Origin: Aeromicrobium phragmitis
GTDB lineage: Bacteria; Actinomycetota; Actinomycetes; Propionibacteriales; Nocardioidaceae
NCBI RefSeq assembly: GCF_003674095.1
Contig: NZ_RDBF01000005.1
Span: 186,001-250,000, forward strand
Length of the DNA stretch: 64,000 nt
Reading direction: 5' to 3'
Of the stretch, positions 17,866 to 27,269 are shown piece by piece. The notes beneath the pieces are model-generated. The model worked only from the letters and a program-made list of their open reading frames with translations, was not told where the DNA came from and searched no databases. The position numbers and the translations under genes are program-made. Each line of letters begins with the position of its first letter. The stretch's first letter is position 1.

Positions 17866-18605
17866 AGTCCTGATTCGCCCGTGCGGACGAGGATGCGGCT
17901 GCACTCGGGGCAGCGCTGGACGTCGTCGGCCGGTGCCTGCGCGAGTTCGCGCAGATCGGCGCCGTTGAGTTCGAGTCGGCAGCCCTCGCAGCGCCGAGCC
18001 CGGAGGGCCGCGGCACCGAGGCCGCCGTGGGACGCCCGCACCTTCTCGTACAACGCGACGAGATCTTCGGGCAGCGAGCGCGCGATGGCACCACGCGCCG
18101 CCTCGAGGTCGGCGAGTTCGTTGTCGATCGAGGCGTACGCCTCGTCACGCGTCGCCACGAGCTGATCGCGGGACTGATGCCGCGCCTGCACGTCGTTCGC
18201 CACCGCATCGAGAGCGGCCAGCGCCTCCTCGAGCGACTCCATGACCTCCAGCTCGGCGTCCTCGAGCGTCGCGATCCGGCGGTCGAGGGCCACGATCTCG
18301 TGCTGAAGGCTCTCGAGATCCTTGGGATTGCTGACGGCTCCGGAGTTCAGCCGGTCCTCGTTGCGCTGGCGGCGCGTCTTGACGAGCTCGACCTCCTGGT
18401 CGGCCTTCTTCTGCTCGCGTTCCAGATCGGAAACCCGCGTCGAGGCCTCGATCCGCTTGCCGTCGAGCGCCGCGATCTCGGCATCGAGCGCGGCGATCTG
18501 GGCGAGTTCGGGCAGCGAGTTCCGGCGGTGCCTCAACTGCGCGATGGTGGAGTCCTTGGCCTGCAGATCGAGCAGGGTCTGCTGGGCGGACGGTTCGGCT
18601 TTCAG
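17862..18605 (-). CDS. C4-type zinc-ribbon coiled-coil protein
   Basis: The roughly 247-residue protein is mostly a long antiparallel coiled coil (residues about 20-185) ending in a zinc ribbon with CEGCRLELNG and CPECSRILVR. Homologues (Rv2229c) sit between NIF3-like and RNase H/phosphatase genes. No enzymatic activity is known; a nucleic-acid-binding scaffold role has been suggested. No ATG or GTG fits the conserved N-terminus KAEPSAQQTLLDLQAKDS; a CTG at 18605 preceded by GGAG with 5-base spacing does, 9 bases after the upstream stop. A TTG at 18536 would remove the first 23 residues. Confidence 0.85.
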   Translation of the reverse strand: MKAEPSAQQTLLDLQAKDSTIAQLRHRRNSLPELAQIAALDAEIAALDGKRIEASTRVSDLEREQKKADQEVELVKTRRQRNEDRLNSGAVSNPKDLESLQHEIVALDRRIATLEDAELEVMESLEEALAALDAVANDVQARHQSRDQLVATRDEAYASIDNELADLEAARGAIARSLPEDLVALYEKVRASHGGLGAAALRARRCEGCRLELNGADLRELAQAPADDVQRCPECSRILVRTGESGL

Positions 18606-18614
18606 GGTGACTCC

Positions 18615-19739
18615 TCAGCTCAACGTGGTGGTCCACGGATCGGTGACGATGGTGGAGACGTGTGCCTTCACCGTACCGCCAAGACGCGCTGTGACCTCGC
18701 GCGCCGCGACGGGCAGCCAGGTCCACTCGGCCGCCCAATGCGGAACATCGACGACGGCGCACGCTCCGGGTCGTTCCCGGTGCTCGCTGACGGGGTGGTG
18801 GCGCAGGTCGGAGGTGACGTAGACGTCGGCGCCCATCGCGTCGGCGCGGCCGAGAAGGAAGTCCCCCGAACCGCCGCACAGCGCGACCGTGCGCACCTCA
18901 CGGTCGAGATCACCGGCGACGCGGGTCGCACCATGATGCTCGGGCAGCACGTCCTTGACGTGCTGCGCGAAGTCGCCCAGGGTCATCGGCGCCTCGAGGA
19001 CGCCGATCCGTCCGCTTCCGCGCCCACTCGGGCGCGCGGCCGTCTCGATGAGGTCGTACGCCACCTCCTCGTAGGGATGAGCGGCGAGGAGGGCGCAGCG
19101 GACCCGTTCGCGTAGCTGCACTGGCGCGACCATCTCGACCTTGACCTCGTCGACGTGCTCGACGTCCCCGATGTCGCCGATCGTCGGATGGGCGCCCTCC
19201 AAGGGCCGGAACGAGCCGGTGCCGCGCGACTGGAACTGGGCTCGGTCGTAGTCGCCGAGCCGTCCGGCGCCGGCGTCGTGCATGGCCGCGGCCACCGCGT
19301 CGGCGTCGGGCACCGGGACGAAGACGGCCCACTTGTCGAGCCCGCGATCGAGGTCCTCCTCGAGCGGCCGGATATCGCGCAGACCCAGCACCTGCGCCAT
19401 GGCCTCCGAGACGCCGAGCGGCGGAGCGTCGGCGTTGGTGTGGCACGTGTGCAGGGCGATGCCGTTCGACACCAGCGTGTGGACGACCCGCCCCTTGGGC
19501 GTGGTCGCGGCGACCGACGTCGTGCCCTTGAGATAGAGCGGATGATGCGTGACGACGAGGTCGGCGCCGACCCGCACCGCTTCGTCGGCGACGGCTTGGA
19601 CGGGATCGACGGCGAAGAGGATCGTGTGCACCCCGGCGTCCGGATCGCCGGCGACCGTGCCGACGGCATCCCAGCCGTCGGCCCAACGCGGATCGTAGAG
19701 CTCGTCGAGGACGGCGACGACGTCGCGGAGCGTGGTCAC
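18615..19739 (-). CDS. NIF3-like dinuclear metal center protein
   Basis: The 374-residue protein is the long NIF3/YqfO form, with metal-binding N- and C-terminal halves (VTHHPLYLKG; SDLRHHPVSEH and VVDVPHWAAEW) separated by a PII-like insert at about residues 130-230. Such proteins form toroidal hexamers; some have GTP cyclohydrolase I-like activity, but the cellular role is uncertain. First gene of the three-gene operon with the zinc-ribbon and RNase H/phosphatase genes (Rv2230c-Rv2228c order). Confidence 0.93.
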   Translation of the reverse strand: MTTLRDVVAVLDELYDPRWADGWDAVGTVAGDPDAGVHTILFAVDPVQAVADEAVRVGADLVVTHHPLYLKGTTSVAATTPKGRVVHTLVSNGIALHTCHTNADAPPLGVSEAMAQVLGLRDIRPLEEDLDRGLDKWAVFVPVPDADAVAAAMHDAGAGRLGDYDRAQFQSRGTGSFRPLEGAHPTIGDIGDVEHVDEVKVEMVAPVQLRERVRCALLAAHPYEEVAYDLIETAARPSGRGSGRIGVLEAPMTLGDFAQHVKDVLPEHHGATRVAGDLDREVRTVALCGGSGDFLLGRADAMGADVYVTSDLRHHPVSEHRERPGACAVVDVPHWAAEWTWLPVAAREVTARLGGTVKAHVSTIVTDPWTTTLS

Positions 19740-19773
19740 GGCGCCACTGTAGTCCCAGGGGCGCGCGTCCGGA

Positions 19774-20397
19774 TCACCCCTCGGCCGGTTCGCTCAACGC
19801 CAGGAGCAACGTCGGGATCTGCTCGCGCATGGCACTGAGGTCTGCCGCGTCGGCGTCCGAGCCGAGGAAGGCATCGCGCAAGGTGGCGTCGAAGATGGCG
19901 ATCAGCAGTCGGGTGGCATCACGCAGGTCGATGGTGAGACGGCGCCCCAACGCCCGGCACCCGGCATCGATGACGTCGCCGAACTCGGCGTGCGTCTGCT
20001 CCCAGAGTTCGGCGTAGACGTCGGCGATCCGGTGCTGACGGACGGCGTGCGTGACGAACTCCTGGTGCACGAGGAACCACATGCGGTCGGTGGGCTGACT
20101 GGCCACGAAGCGGTCGAGGACGTGGGCGATGCTGCCGATGTCGCCGCCCTCGAGCTTGTCCTCCACCGCCGAACGCAACGCGCTCAGCATGCGGTCCTTC
20201 TCGCGCATGAAGAGGTCGAGGATCAGCTCGTCCTTGCTCGCGTAGTTGGAGTAGAACGCGCCACGCGTGTAGCCGGCGCGCTCGCAGATCTGCTCGACCG
20301 TCGCACCCTGGATGCCGGTCTCGGCCAGCACCTCGCGTGCAGCATCGAGCAGACGCTCCCGCGTGCTCGCCCGCCGCCGCGTCGCCGACTCCTGCAT
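19774..20397 (-). CDS. TetR-family regulator of the MMPL efflux locus
   Basis: The 207-residue protein has a canonical TetR DNA-binding domain (TRERLLDAAREVLAETGIQG, then QICERAGYTRGAFYSNYASK) followed by a helical ligand domain. GGGAGG precedes the ATG at 20397 by about 8 bases; frames extending to 20613 would run through the divergent operator region. It faces the MMPL transporter across a 90-bp gap with two GATAC...GTATC palindromes, so it most likely represses that operon. Confidence 0.9.
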   Translation of the reverse strand: MQESATRRRASTRERLLDAAREVLAETGIQGATVEQICERAGYTRGAFYSNYASKDELILDLFMREKDRMLSALRSAVEDKLEGGDIGSIAHVLDRFVASQPTDRMWFLVHQEFVTHAVRQHRIADVYAELWEQTHAEFGDVIDAGCRALGRRLTIDLRDATRLLIAIFDATLRDAFLGSDADAADLSAMREQIPTLLLALSEPAEG

Positions 20398-20445
20398 CAC
20401 GACCTCCCTCTCGACCGCACCGAGGGTACCGCACGTATGACGCTC

Positions 20446-20479
20446 GATACATTGACGTATCCGATACAGATTCGTATCG
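20446..20479. promoter_or_regulatory. Tandem palindromic operator between TetR and MMPL genes
   Basis: GATAC-N6-GTATC (20446-20461) is directly followed by CGATAC-N6-GTATCG (20462-20479). Two adjacent palindromes with identical 5-bp cores and 6-base spacers end 8 bases before the transporter ATG; TetR dimers typically occupy such sites. Confidence 0.65.
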
Positions 20480-20487
20480 TGACGGCC

Positions 20488-23262
20488 ATGTCGTCCGCCC
20501 TCCATGCCCTCGGCCGGTGGTGCCACCGCCACGGCCGACTCGTCGTCGGTGGCTGGCTGGTGGTGCTTCTCGCCGCCCTGCTGCTGGCGCTCGGCGTCGG
20601 CAAGGGCACACACGACGACTTCTCACTGCCGGGAACCGAAGGCCAGGAGGCGCTCGACGTGCTGGAGCGCACGTTTCCCGAGCTGTCCGGGATCTCGGCT
20701 CAACTCGTGATCCTCGCCCCGGACGGCTCGTCCGTGGACGACCCGAGCGTCCGCGAGGCGATCGAGGCGACGCTGGACAACCTGCGCGCCATGCCCCTCG
20801 TCGACGAGGCGCTCTCGCCCTTCGACGACCTCGTGGACGGCACGATCGATGATGACCGCGACGCCGCCATCGTCCAGGTGCAGTTCTCCGGCGGCCCCGG
20901 CGACATCACCGAGGCGGTGAAGGACGAGCTGCAAGACACTGCCGAACCGCTGCGCGATGCCGGCGCGCGGGTGGAGTTCGGCGGCGGCGCCTTCATGAAC
21001 ACGGGCCCGACGATCACCTGGATGGAGGCTGCCGGGGTGGTCGTGGCCTTCGTGGTCCTGTGGGTGACCCTCGGCTCGATCCGCGCGGCAGTCATCCCGA
21101 TCGCCACCGCTCTCATCGGCGTCGGCATCACGATGAGCCTCATCTGGGCGCTCACCGCCGTCGCCTCCCTGGCCTCCCCCACGCCGCTCCTGGCGCTGAT
21201 GATCGGGCTCGCCGTCGGCATCGACTACGCGCTCTTCATCGTCTCCCGGCAGCGTGAGGAGCAGAGCGCCGGCGTCGCTCCCGACGAGGCCAGCGGGCGT
21301 GCCGTCGCGACCGCCGGGTCCGCCGTGGTCTTCGCCGGGATCACGACCCTCATCGCCCTCGCCGGCCTCGCGATCGCCCGCATCCCGTTCCTGACCTGGA
21401 TGGGCGTGACCGCATCCGCATCCGTCGCGATCGCGGTGGCGGTGGCCGTCACGCTGTTGCCCGCCCTCATGGGGCTCGCCGGCGCGCGGCTGGCGCCCCG
21501 GCGCGGAGCCGAGCAGTCGGCGGGCCACCCGATCGCTCGACGCTGGGTCGGCGGCGCGACCGCCGCCCCGTGGGTGACGATCATCCTCGTCGTCGCGGCG
21601 CTCGGCGCGCTCGCGCTGCCGGGCCGCGAACTCCAGCTCGCTCTCCCGGGCAACGGCACGGCCGAACACGGGACCACCGAGCGCGCCGCCTACGACCTCA
21701 TCGAGGACCACTTCGGTCCGGGATTCAACAATCCGATCCTCCTCCAAGCCGACATCGTCCACTCGACCGATCCGGTCGGGCTCATGGACGCGCTCGGGAA
21801 GGAGGTTGCCGGCTTCGAGGGCGTCGACACGGTCGCGCTCGCCACTCCCAACCCGACCGCCGACACCGGCGTCGTGCAGTTCTTCCCCACCACGTCGGCG
21901 GAGGACCCGGCCACCGCAGCCCTGGTCGAACGGCTCCGCGACGCGGCTCCGCGCCTCGCCGACGAGTACGACGTGCGCACGGCGGTCACCGGGCAGACCG
22001 CGATGGAGATCGACGTCTCGGACCAGTTGTCCGCCACGATGCTGCCCTTCGGCGCCTTCGTGGTCGTGCTGACGCTCCTCTTCCTCACCACGGTGTTCCG
22101 CTCGGTGGTCGTGCCGATCAAGGCGGCTGCCGGCTACCTGCTGAGCGTCGGCGTCTCGTTCGGCGCGGTCGTCATGGTCTTCCAATGGGGATGGGCCGCC
22201 GAGCTCCTGGGGGTGGAACACATTGGTCCGGTCATCAGCTTCCTACCGATCCTGCTCATGGGCGTGCTGTTCGGACTGGCGATGGACTACGAGCTGTTCC
22301 TCGTGTCGCGCATGAAGGAGGAGTTCACCCGCGACGGGGACCCCGACCGGGCGATCCGGGCAGGCTTCGTCGCCAGTGGCCGCGTCGTGACCGCGGCGGC
22401 TGTCGTCATGCTCGCGGTGTTCGTCGCCTTCGTCCCCGAGAGCGACGCGATGGTCAAACCGATCGCCTTCGCCCTCGCCGTGGGCGTGTTCGTCGACGCC
22501 TTCGTCGTCCGCATGGTGCTCGTCCCCGCCGTCATGGCGGTACTGCGCCGCCGGGCCTGGTGGATACCATCCTCGCTCGATCGCCTGCTGCCGGAGCTCG
22601 ACGTGGAAGGCGACGCCCTGCACGAGCGCGTCGCCCGGGACCGCTGGCCCGAGGAGCCCGTCCACCTTGCGGCCGACGACCTCGCACTGCGCAGCGGGCT
22701 GCGCGTCGAACGCCTCCGAGTCCCCGAACCGCTGCTGGTGGTGGAGGGCAGCAGCCAGGACCGGGCCGAAGTACTCGCCCTCCTGACCGGCCGGTCCCCC
22801 GGCACGCGGTCGCCCGTACGGGTCGGCGAGTACGTGCTGCCGTTCGACGCGGCGCGCCTGCGGCGCGTGGCGATGCTGGTCGACCCGCCCTGGCGGACGA
22901 CCGCAGGCACGGTGGCCGGCGAGCTGCGTCGGCTCGGGGCGGCCGATCCGGAAGCAGCGATCGGTGCGGCGAGAGCGGCCTGTGGAGCCTCGGGCTCCCC
23001 CCTCGGAGTCGTGGACGCCGATACGTCCCTCGAGCTGATCGACCCGGCGACCCGGGTGGTGCTCACGGTCGCCGCGGCGCCCGCCCGGGTGGTCGCCATC
23101 GATCTCGCCGAACTCTCCGACGGTGCCGTCGAGCGGGTGGTCGCCGCTCTGCATTGGCTCACGGGCGACCGCATCGTCGTCCTGGGCGTCGCCCCGGGTC
23201 AACCTCCGCTGGACGCACACGTCCTCGACCTCACCGCACGATGGGAGCTGATCTCGGCATGA
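20488..23262 (+). CDS. MMPL-family RND transporter with C-terminal ABC-ATPase-like remnant
   Basis: Residues 1 to about 690 are a complete MMPL/RND exporter: 12 membrane helices, two periplasmic loops, and the paired proton-relay motifs VGIDYALFIVSRQREE and LAMDYELFLVSRMKEE. It should export a lipid or drug using the proton gradient. Residues about 690-924 are an extra cytoplasmic domain that reads like an ABC nucleotide-binding domain with its motifs lost: LLVVEGSSQDRAEVLALLTGR stands where a Walker A would be, but the GKS/T is absent. The ATG at 20488 follows the operator. The YhgE/Pip gene overlaps by 4 bases (ATGA). Confidence 0.88.
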   Translation: MSSALHALGRWCHRHGRLVVGGWLVVLLAALLLALGVGKGTHDDFSLPGTEGQEALDVLERTFPELSGISAQLVILAPDGSSVDDPSVREAIEATLDNLRAMPLVDEALSPFDDLVDGTIDDDRDAAIVQVQFSGGPGDITEAVKDELQDTAEPLRDAGARVEFGGGAFMNTGPTITWMEAAGVVVAFVVLWVTLGSIRAAVIPIATALIGVGITMSLIWALTAVASLASPTPLLALMIGLAVGIDYALFIVSRQREEQSAGVAPDEASGRAVATAGSAVVFAGITTLIALAGLAIARIPFLTWMGVTASASVAIAVAVAVTLLPALMGLAGARLAPRRGAEQSAGHPIARRWVGGATAAPWVTIILVVAALGALALPGRELQLALPGNGTAEHGTTERAAYDLIEDHFGPGFNNPILLQADIVHSTDPVGLMDALGKEVAGFEGVDTVALATPNPTADTGVVQFFPTTSAEDPATAALVERLRDAAPRLADEYDVRTAVTGQTAMEIDVSDQLSATMLPFGAFVVVLTLLFLTTVFRSVVVPIKAAAGYLLSVGVSFGAVVMVFQWGWAAELLGVEHIGPVISFLPILLMGVLFGLAMDYELFLVSRMKEEFTRDGDPDRAIRAGFVASGRVVTAAAVVMLAVFVAFVPESDAMVKPIAFALAVGVFVDAFVVRMVLVPAVMAVLRRRAWWIPSSLDRLLPELDVEGDALHERVARDRWPEEPVHLAADDLALRSGLRVERLRVPEPLLVVEGSSQDRAEVLALLTGRSPGTRSPVRVGEYVLPFDAARLRRVAMLVDPPWRTTAGTVAGELRRLGAADPEAAIGAARAACGASGSPLGVVDADTSLELIDPATRVVLTVAAAPARVVAIDLAELSDGAVERVVAALHWLTGDRIVVLGVAPGQPPLDAHVLDLTARWELISA

Positions 23263-25319
23263 CCGTCTCCTCGATGGCGACGGCGCGCGGACCTCGCCGC
23301 CTTCTGCTCGCGCTCGCCCTGGTCGTCCCGGTCGCGGTCATGGGGGTCCACGCCGCAGCCGACGGCGCACGCAGCCCTCGGGCGGCCGATGTGCGGGCAG
23401 CCGTGGTCAACGAGGACGAGATCGTGACCCTCACGACTCCCGAAGGTGAGAAGCAACCGGTAGCCGTCGGTCGGCTCCTGACCGCCGAACTGACCGGCGA
23501 CGACGACGCCGACAACTTCGACTGGGTCATCACGCACCGCCAGGACGCCATGGCGGGCTTGCGGGCAGGCGACTACGGCGCGGTGCTCGTCATTCCGCGT
23601 GACGTCTCCGCCGCTGCGGTGTCCCCGGCCGGCGACGATCCCGAAGCCGTCACGACGGCGCGACTCCGGCTCATCACCGACGACGCGACCGATCGGCTCG
23701 CCGGCCAGCTGGCGGGCAACGTGACCGAGGCCGCCGTCGCCGCCCTGAACGCACAAGTCGCTCAGACCTTCATCGACAGCATCTTCGTCTCGACGACCAC
23801 GATCCGTGATGCCCTCGCCGAGGCCGCGGACGGAGCCGAGCGGCTGCACGACGGCACGGTCACCCTCGCCGGCGGTGCGGCGGAACTCGCCGACGGGACT
23901 AGTCGCCTCGACGACGGCGCCGCCGAGCTGTCCGCGGGATCGGCACGCTTGGCGGACGGCGCCGGGCAGGTGGCGAGAGGCGCCGGCGAGCTGTCCGGCG
24001 GCGTCGCTCGACTCGACGACGGTTTGCAGGAACTCCGGCGCCAGACGGCGACGTTGCCCGACGACGCGGCGCAGCTCGATCAGGGCGCCCGCGAGTTGCG
24101 CGACGGCGCTCAGCAGTTGGACAGCGGGGCGCGTGAACTGATCGCCACCGTCGAGCCGTTCCTTCAGATGGCCCAGCAGCTGACCGACACGGTGCGAGCG
24201 TGGGCCGCGCAGTGCGCGGACGTGCTCCCGCCCGGAGCGTGCGTCTGGGTTGCCGAGGCCGCCGCGGAGGCGGAGCGCGTCAACGCCGAGGTCCAGACGC
24301 TCGGCGCCCAAGGGGCGCTGTTGACCGACGGAACCGGGCGCCTCGCCGCCGGACTCGCGCAGCTCAGTGAGGCGACCGCCCAGCTCGCCTCGCAAGCACC
24401 CGCGCTGACCGGCGGCGTCGCGCAGCTCGCCGATGGGTCCGCTCAGGCACGCGCGGGCGCTGTCGCCGTGGCCGACGGCACGTCGCAACTCGCGTCCGGG
24501 GCGCAGGAACTGCGCAGCGGCAGCCGCCAGTTGCGCGACGGCACGGCGCAGGCCGCCGACGGTGCAGGTCGACTCGCGGACGGCGGCGCGGATCTCGTCG
24601 ACGGCAGCGGCGAGCTCGCCGACGGGCTGAACGACGGAGTCGAGCAGATCCCGCTCTACTCACCTGCCGAGCGCGAACGGATCAGCGAGGTCGCCGCCGC
24701 TCCGCTGCGGACGTCGGCGGAACGTCACCACGCCGTGCCCGTCGACGCCCTGGCGATTCCCGCCGCTGTAACGCTCGCGCTCCTCACGGCGGCCGCCGCC
24801 GCGTGGGCCGTGCGGCCAGCGTTGTCCCGGTCGCGCCTCGTCGCCTCACAGGGGCTGCTCCACCAGCTGTTCGCACCGCTCGTGAAGACCCTCGGCATCG
24901 TGGCCGCCCAAGTCGCGGTGCTCCTGGCCGGAGCAGCCCTGTTCACCGACGTCGACTCGATCGCGCGGCCGGTCGAGTTCGCGCTGCTCGCCGTGCTCTC
25001 GGTCGTGTCGCTCACCGTGCTCGGGCAAGGCGTAATCGCCGTCTTCGGTCGTCCGGCCGCTGCTGCGGTGGCTGTCGTCGCGGCGCTGGTGACGCTCGGA
25101 GCCGCCGCGACGGGGACACACTCACCGCTCATCGGTCTCCTGCACTCGGTGTCGCCGCTCTCCCCCGTGCTGCATGGGCTGGAGGCGGCTCAGGCGGGGG
25201 TGTCCACCGCCACACCACTCGTCGCGCTCGCGCTCTGGGCGGCATTGGGGGCCGGCCTCACGATGCTGGCGGCGCAGCGCGCCCGCTCCGACCTGCGCTG
25301 GCTGCTGGCCGCGCGCTGA
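23259..25319 (+). CDS. YhgE/Pip-family membrane protein
   Basis: The 686-residue protein has one N-terminal membrane helix (residues 14-33), a large external region, and about five C-terminal helices (residues about 495-685). The external part (about 185-470) is a long array of degenerate repeats of the type L-x2-G-x3-L-x3-G, which is characteristic of YhgE/Pip proteins and forms a helical stalk. These are ABC-2-like membrane proteins linked to export or phage adsorption. It overlaps the MMPL gene by 4 bases, so both should form one export system. Confidence 0.85.
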   Translation: MTVSSMATARGPRRLLLALALVVPVAVMGVHAAADGARSPRAADVRAAVVNEDEIVTLTTPEGEKQPVAVGRLLTAELTGDDDADNFDWVITHRQDAMAGLRAGDYGAVLVIPRDVSAAAVSPAGDDPEAVTTARLRLITDDATDRLAGQLAGNVTEAAVAALNAQVAQTFIDSIFVSTTTIRDALAEAADGAERLHDGTVTLAGGAAELADGTSRLDDGAAELSAGSARLADGAGQVARGAGELSGGVARLDDGLQELRRQTATLPDDAAQLDQGARELRDGAQQLDSGARELIATVEPFLQMAQQLTDTVRAWAAQCADVLPPGACVWVAEAAAEAERVNAEVQTLGAQGALLTDGTGRLAAGLAQLSEATAQLASQAPALTGGVAQLADGSAQARAGAVAVADGTSQLASGAQELRSGSRQLRDGTAQAADGAGRLADGGADLVDGSGELADGLNDGVEQIPLYSPAERERISEVAAAPLRTSAERHHAVPVDALAIPAAVTLALLTAAAAAWAVRPALSRSRLVASQGLLHQLFAPLVKTLGIVAAQVAVLLAGAALFTDVDSIARPVEFALLAVLSVVSLTVLGQGVIAVFGRPAAAAVAVVAALVTLGAAATGTHSPLIGLLHSVSPLSPVLHGLEAAQAGVSTATPLVALALWAALGAGLTMLAAQRARSDLRWLLAAR

Positions 25320-25334
25320 GCGCGGGGGCACCGA

Positions 25335-26381
25335 TCAGGGGACGCGGGCGAGCCAGGCGGGGTCGTCGTACTTCTCGCGGGCGAGCTGCTCGGCTTCCTT
25401 GAGCGTGGCGTCGTCGAGATCGACCCGCCGCAGCCCGTAGCTGTTCTCGAAGGACTGCAGCATCGCGCCCACGACGTCCCGGCGCGAGAGGCCCGTCTGC
25501 GAGCGGATCGGGTCGACGCGTTTCGCCGCGCTGACGTGCCCCTTGTCGGAGAGCTTCTCCCGTCCGATGCGCAAGATGTCGAGCATCTTCGCCGCGTCCA
25601 TGTCGTACGACATCGTCACGTGGTGAAGCACCGCTCCGTTGGCCATCCGCTTCTGCGCCGCGCCACCGATCTTGCCGGCCGGGGACACGATGTCGTTGAT
25701 CGGCACGTAGGAGGCTTCCACGCCCAGCTCGCGCAGCGCCCGCACCACCCAAGCGTCGAGGAAGGCGTACGACTCGACGAAGCTCATCGCCTCGACGAGC
25801 GTCGCCGGTACGTAGAGCGAGTACGTGATGGTGTTTCCGGGCTCGACGAACATCGCACCGCCGCCGGAGATTCGGCGTACGACGGTCGTGTCGTGGCGGG
25901 CGGCGGCCTCGAGGTCGACCTCGTTGGACAAGGACTGGAACGAACCGATGATCACCGCATTGGACGCCCACTCCCACACGCGCAGCGTCGGCGGCCGTTC
26001 GCCGTCGCCCACCTGGCGCGTGATGACCTCGTCCAGCGCCATCTGCATCGCCGGGTGCTGCTCGCCGGTGTCGACGAGCTCGAAGCTGTGGTCGGCCCAG
26101 CTCGTCGAGCGGCCCAACGCGCGCAAGACGGCGATCGCGATCGCTCGAGGGTCGAAGCCGACCATCACCGCGTCGCCGCGGGCACGCTCGACCGCCTGTT
26201 CGTACACCGTGGCGGGGGCGTCGGCCCGAAGCCCTTCGAGGGCGTCGGACATCTCGCCCAGCGCCTCCTCGGGTTCGAGGAAGAAGTCGCCCGAGAGGCG
26301 CAGATCGGTCAGGAGACCGTCCTGAACCTCGACATCGGCGACGACGAGTTTGCCGTTCGGGACCTTGAACTCACCATGCAC
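25335..26381 (-). CDS. Lipoate-protein ligase, accessory domain at the N-terminus
   Basis: It activates lipoate with ATP and attaches it to lipoyl domains of 2-oxoacid dehydrogenases or GcvH. The 348-residue protein has the small accessory domain first (residues 1-90: NGKLVVADVEVQDGLLTDLRLSGDFFL) and then the catalytic domain (RVWEWASNAVIIGSFQSLSNEV, VVRRISGGGAMF, KIGGAAQKR). In E. coli LplA the accessory domain is C-terminal; in some archaea it is a separate protein (LplB). Full-length. It is convergent with the YhgE gene. Confidence 0.88.
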   Translation of the reverse strand: MHGEFKVPNGKLVVADVEVQDGLLTDLRLSGDFFLEPEEALGEMSDALEGLRADAPATVYEQAVERARGDAVMVGFDPRAIAIAVLRALGRSTSWADHSFELVDTGEQHPAMQMALDEVITRQVGDGERPPTLRVWEWASNAVIIGSFQSLSNEVDLEAAARHDTTVVRRISGGGAMFVEPGNTITYSLYVPATLVEAMSFVESYAFLDAWVVRALRELGVEASYVPINDIVSPAGKIGGAAQKRMANGAVLHHVTMSYDMDAAKMLDILRIGREKLSDKGHVSAAKRVDPIRSQTGLSRRDVVGAMLQSFENSYGLRRVDLDDATLKEAEQLAREKYDDPAWLARVP

Positions 26382-26467
26382 GTCGGTATCAACGCCGGGC
26401 GGTGCCGTTTGCTTCCAGCTCGCCGCACGGTCGCGGTCCGCGCCGTTCCGGCCCCTCGGGGCCGAGC

Positions 26468-27214
26468 TCAGAGACGGATCTCGACCTCGGCATCCTCGCG
26501 AGCCTCGTCGACGACACGCATCAGGGTCTCCCGCTCACGCTGCGACTGAGCCGCCTCCTCAAGCTGGGGGCGCACCTGCTCGAACGACGGCACCTCCGCG
26601 GCACCCCCGTGCGCTTGACCCAGTTGTTCCTGCTGAGCGACCGCCTGGTCGTAGAGCGTACGAAGCTCGGACTCCGCGATGGGCTCATCGCCCACCTCGG
26701 CATCGACGAGGGCTTCGATGACGATCCCGTCGGCTACCTGGGCACGCACCTCGTCCTTGGTGAAACCTTGCTGCTCCTGAAGGGCGGCGAGGTACTCGTC
26801 CGCCGACGCCATTCCACTGTCGATGGCGAACGCGTGGAGCGACTCCTCGATCTCCTTCTCGGACGCGCTGAAGCCGCGGGCCTCGGCCTCCTGGAGGAGC
26901 AAGGCGTTGTCGACCATGAGATCGAGCGTCTGCTTCTTCAGATCATCCTGATCCACCGGCTGTCCCGCAGCGACGGACTGCTGGAACTGCGGCTCGTACA
27001 CCGCGACGAAGTCGTCACGCCCGATCTCCTCGCCGTTCACCACCGCGATGACGTCGGGGATTCCGGAGAGATCCGCCTCGGTGGTCTCGGCGACTGTCTG
27101 ATCGTCGGCTTCCTCGTCGACCGTCGTCGTGCCGGGCACCACGGCCATCAGCAGGACCCCCAGCACGAGCGCCGCGGCGACGACGGCCGCCAGCATCCTT
27201 GATCGAGTTGACAC
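26468..27214 (-). CDS. SurA N-terminal-like chaperone, membrane-anchored
   Basis: The 248-residue protein has an N-terminal hydrophobic signal/anchor (residues 5-26, LAAVVAAALVLGVLLMAVV, no lipobox Cys) and a SurA_N-like helical domain (VVNGEEIGRDDFVAVYEPQF, LMVDNALLLQEAEARGF). No parvulin PPIase domain follows; the rest is charged helix. It is a probable extracytoplasmic folding factor. The GTG start at 27214 gives a normal signal sequence. Confidence 0.75.
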   Translation of the reverse strand: MSTRSRMLAAVVAAALVLGVLLMAVVPGTTTVDEEADDQTVAETTEADLSGIPDVIAVVNGEEIGRDDFVAVYEPQFQQSVAAGQPVDQDDLKKQTLDLMVDNALLLQEAEARGFSASEKEIEESLHAFAIDSGMASADEYLAALQEQQGFTKDEVRAQVADGIVIEALVDAEVGDEPIAESELRTLYDQAVAQQEQLGQAHGGAAEVPSFEQVRPQLEEAAQSQRERETLMRVVDEAREDAEVEIRL

Positions 27215-27269
27215 GTGAACTCCCTCGTCGTCGGTCGAGCGGGACCGACGCTAGCAACGGGAGCCTGAA

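Noticed and set aside
23880..24660. Tandem-repeat-like DNA
   Set aside because: It encodes the L-x2-G-x3-L repeats of the YhgE/Pip stalk, not a DNA repeat element or CRISPR.
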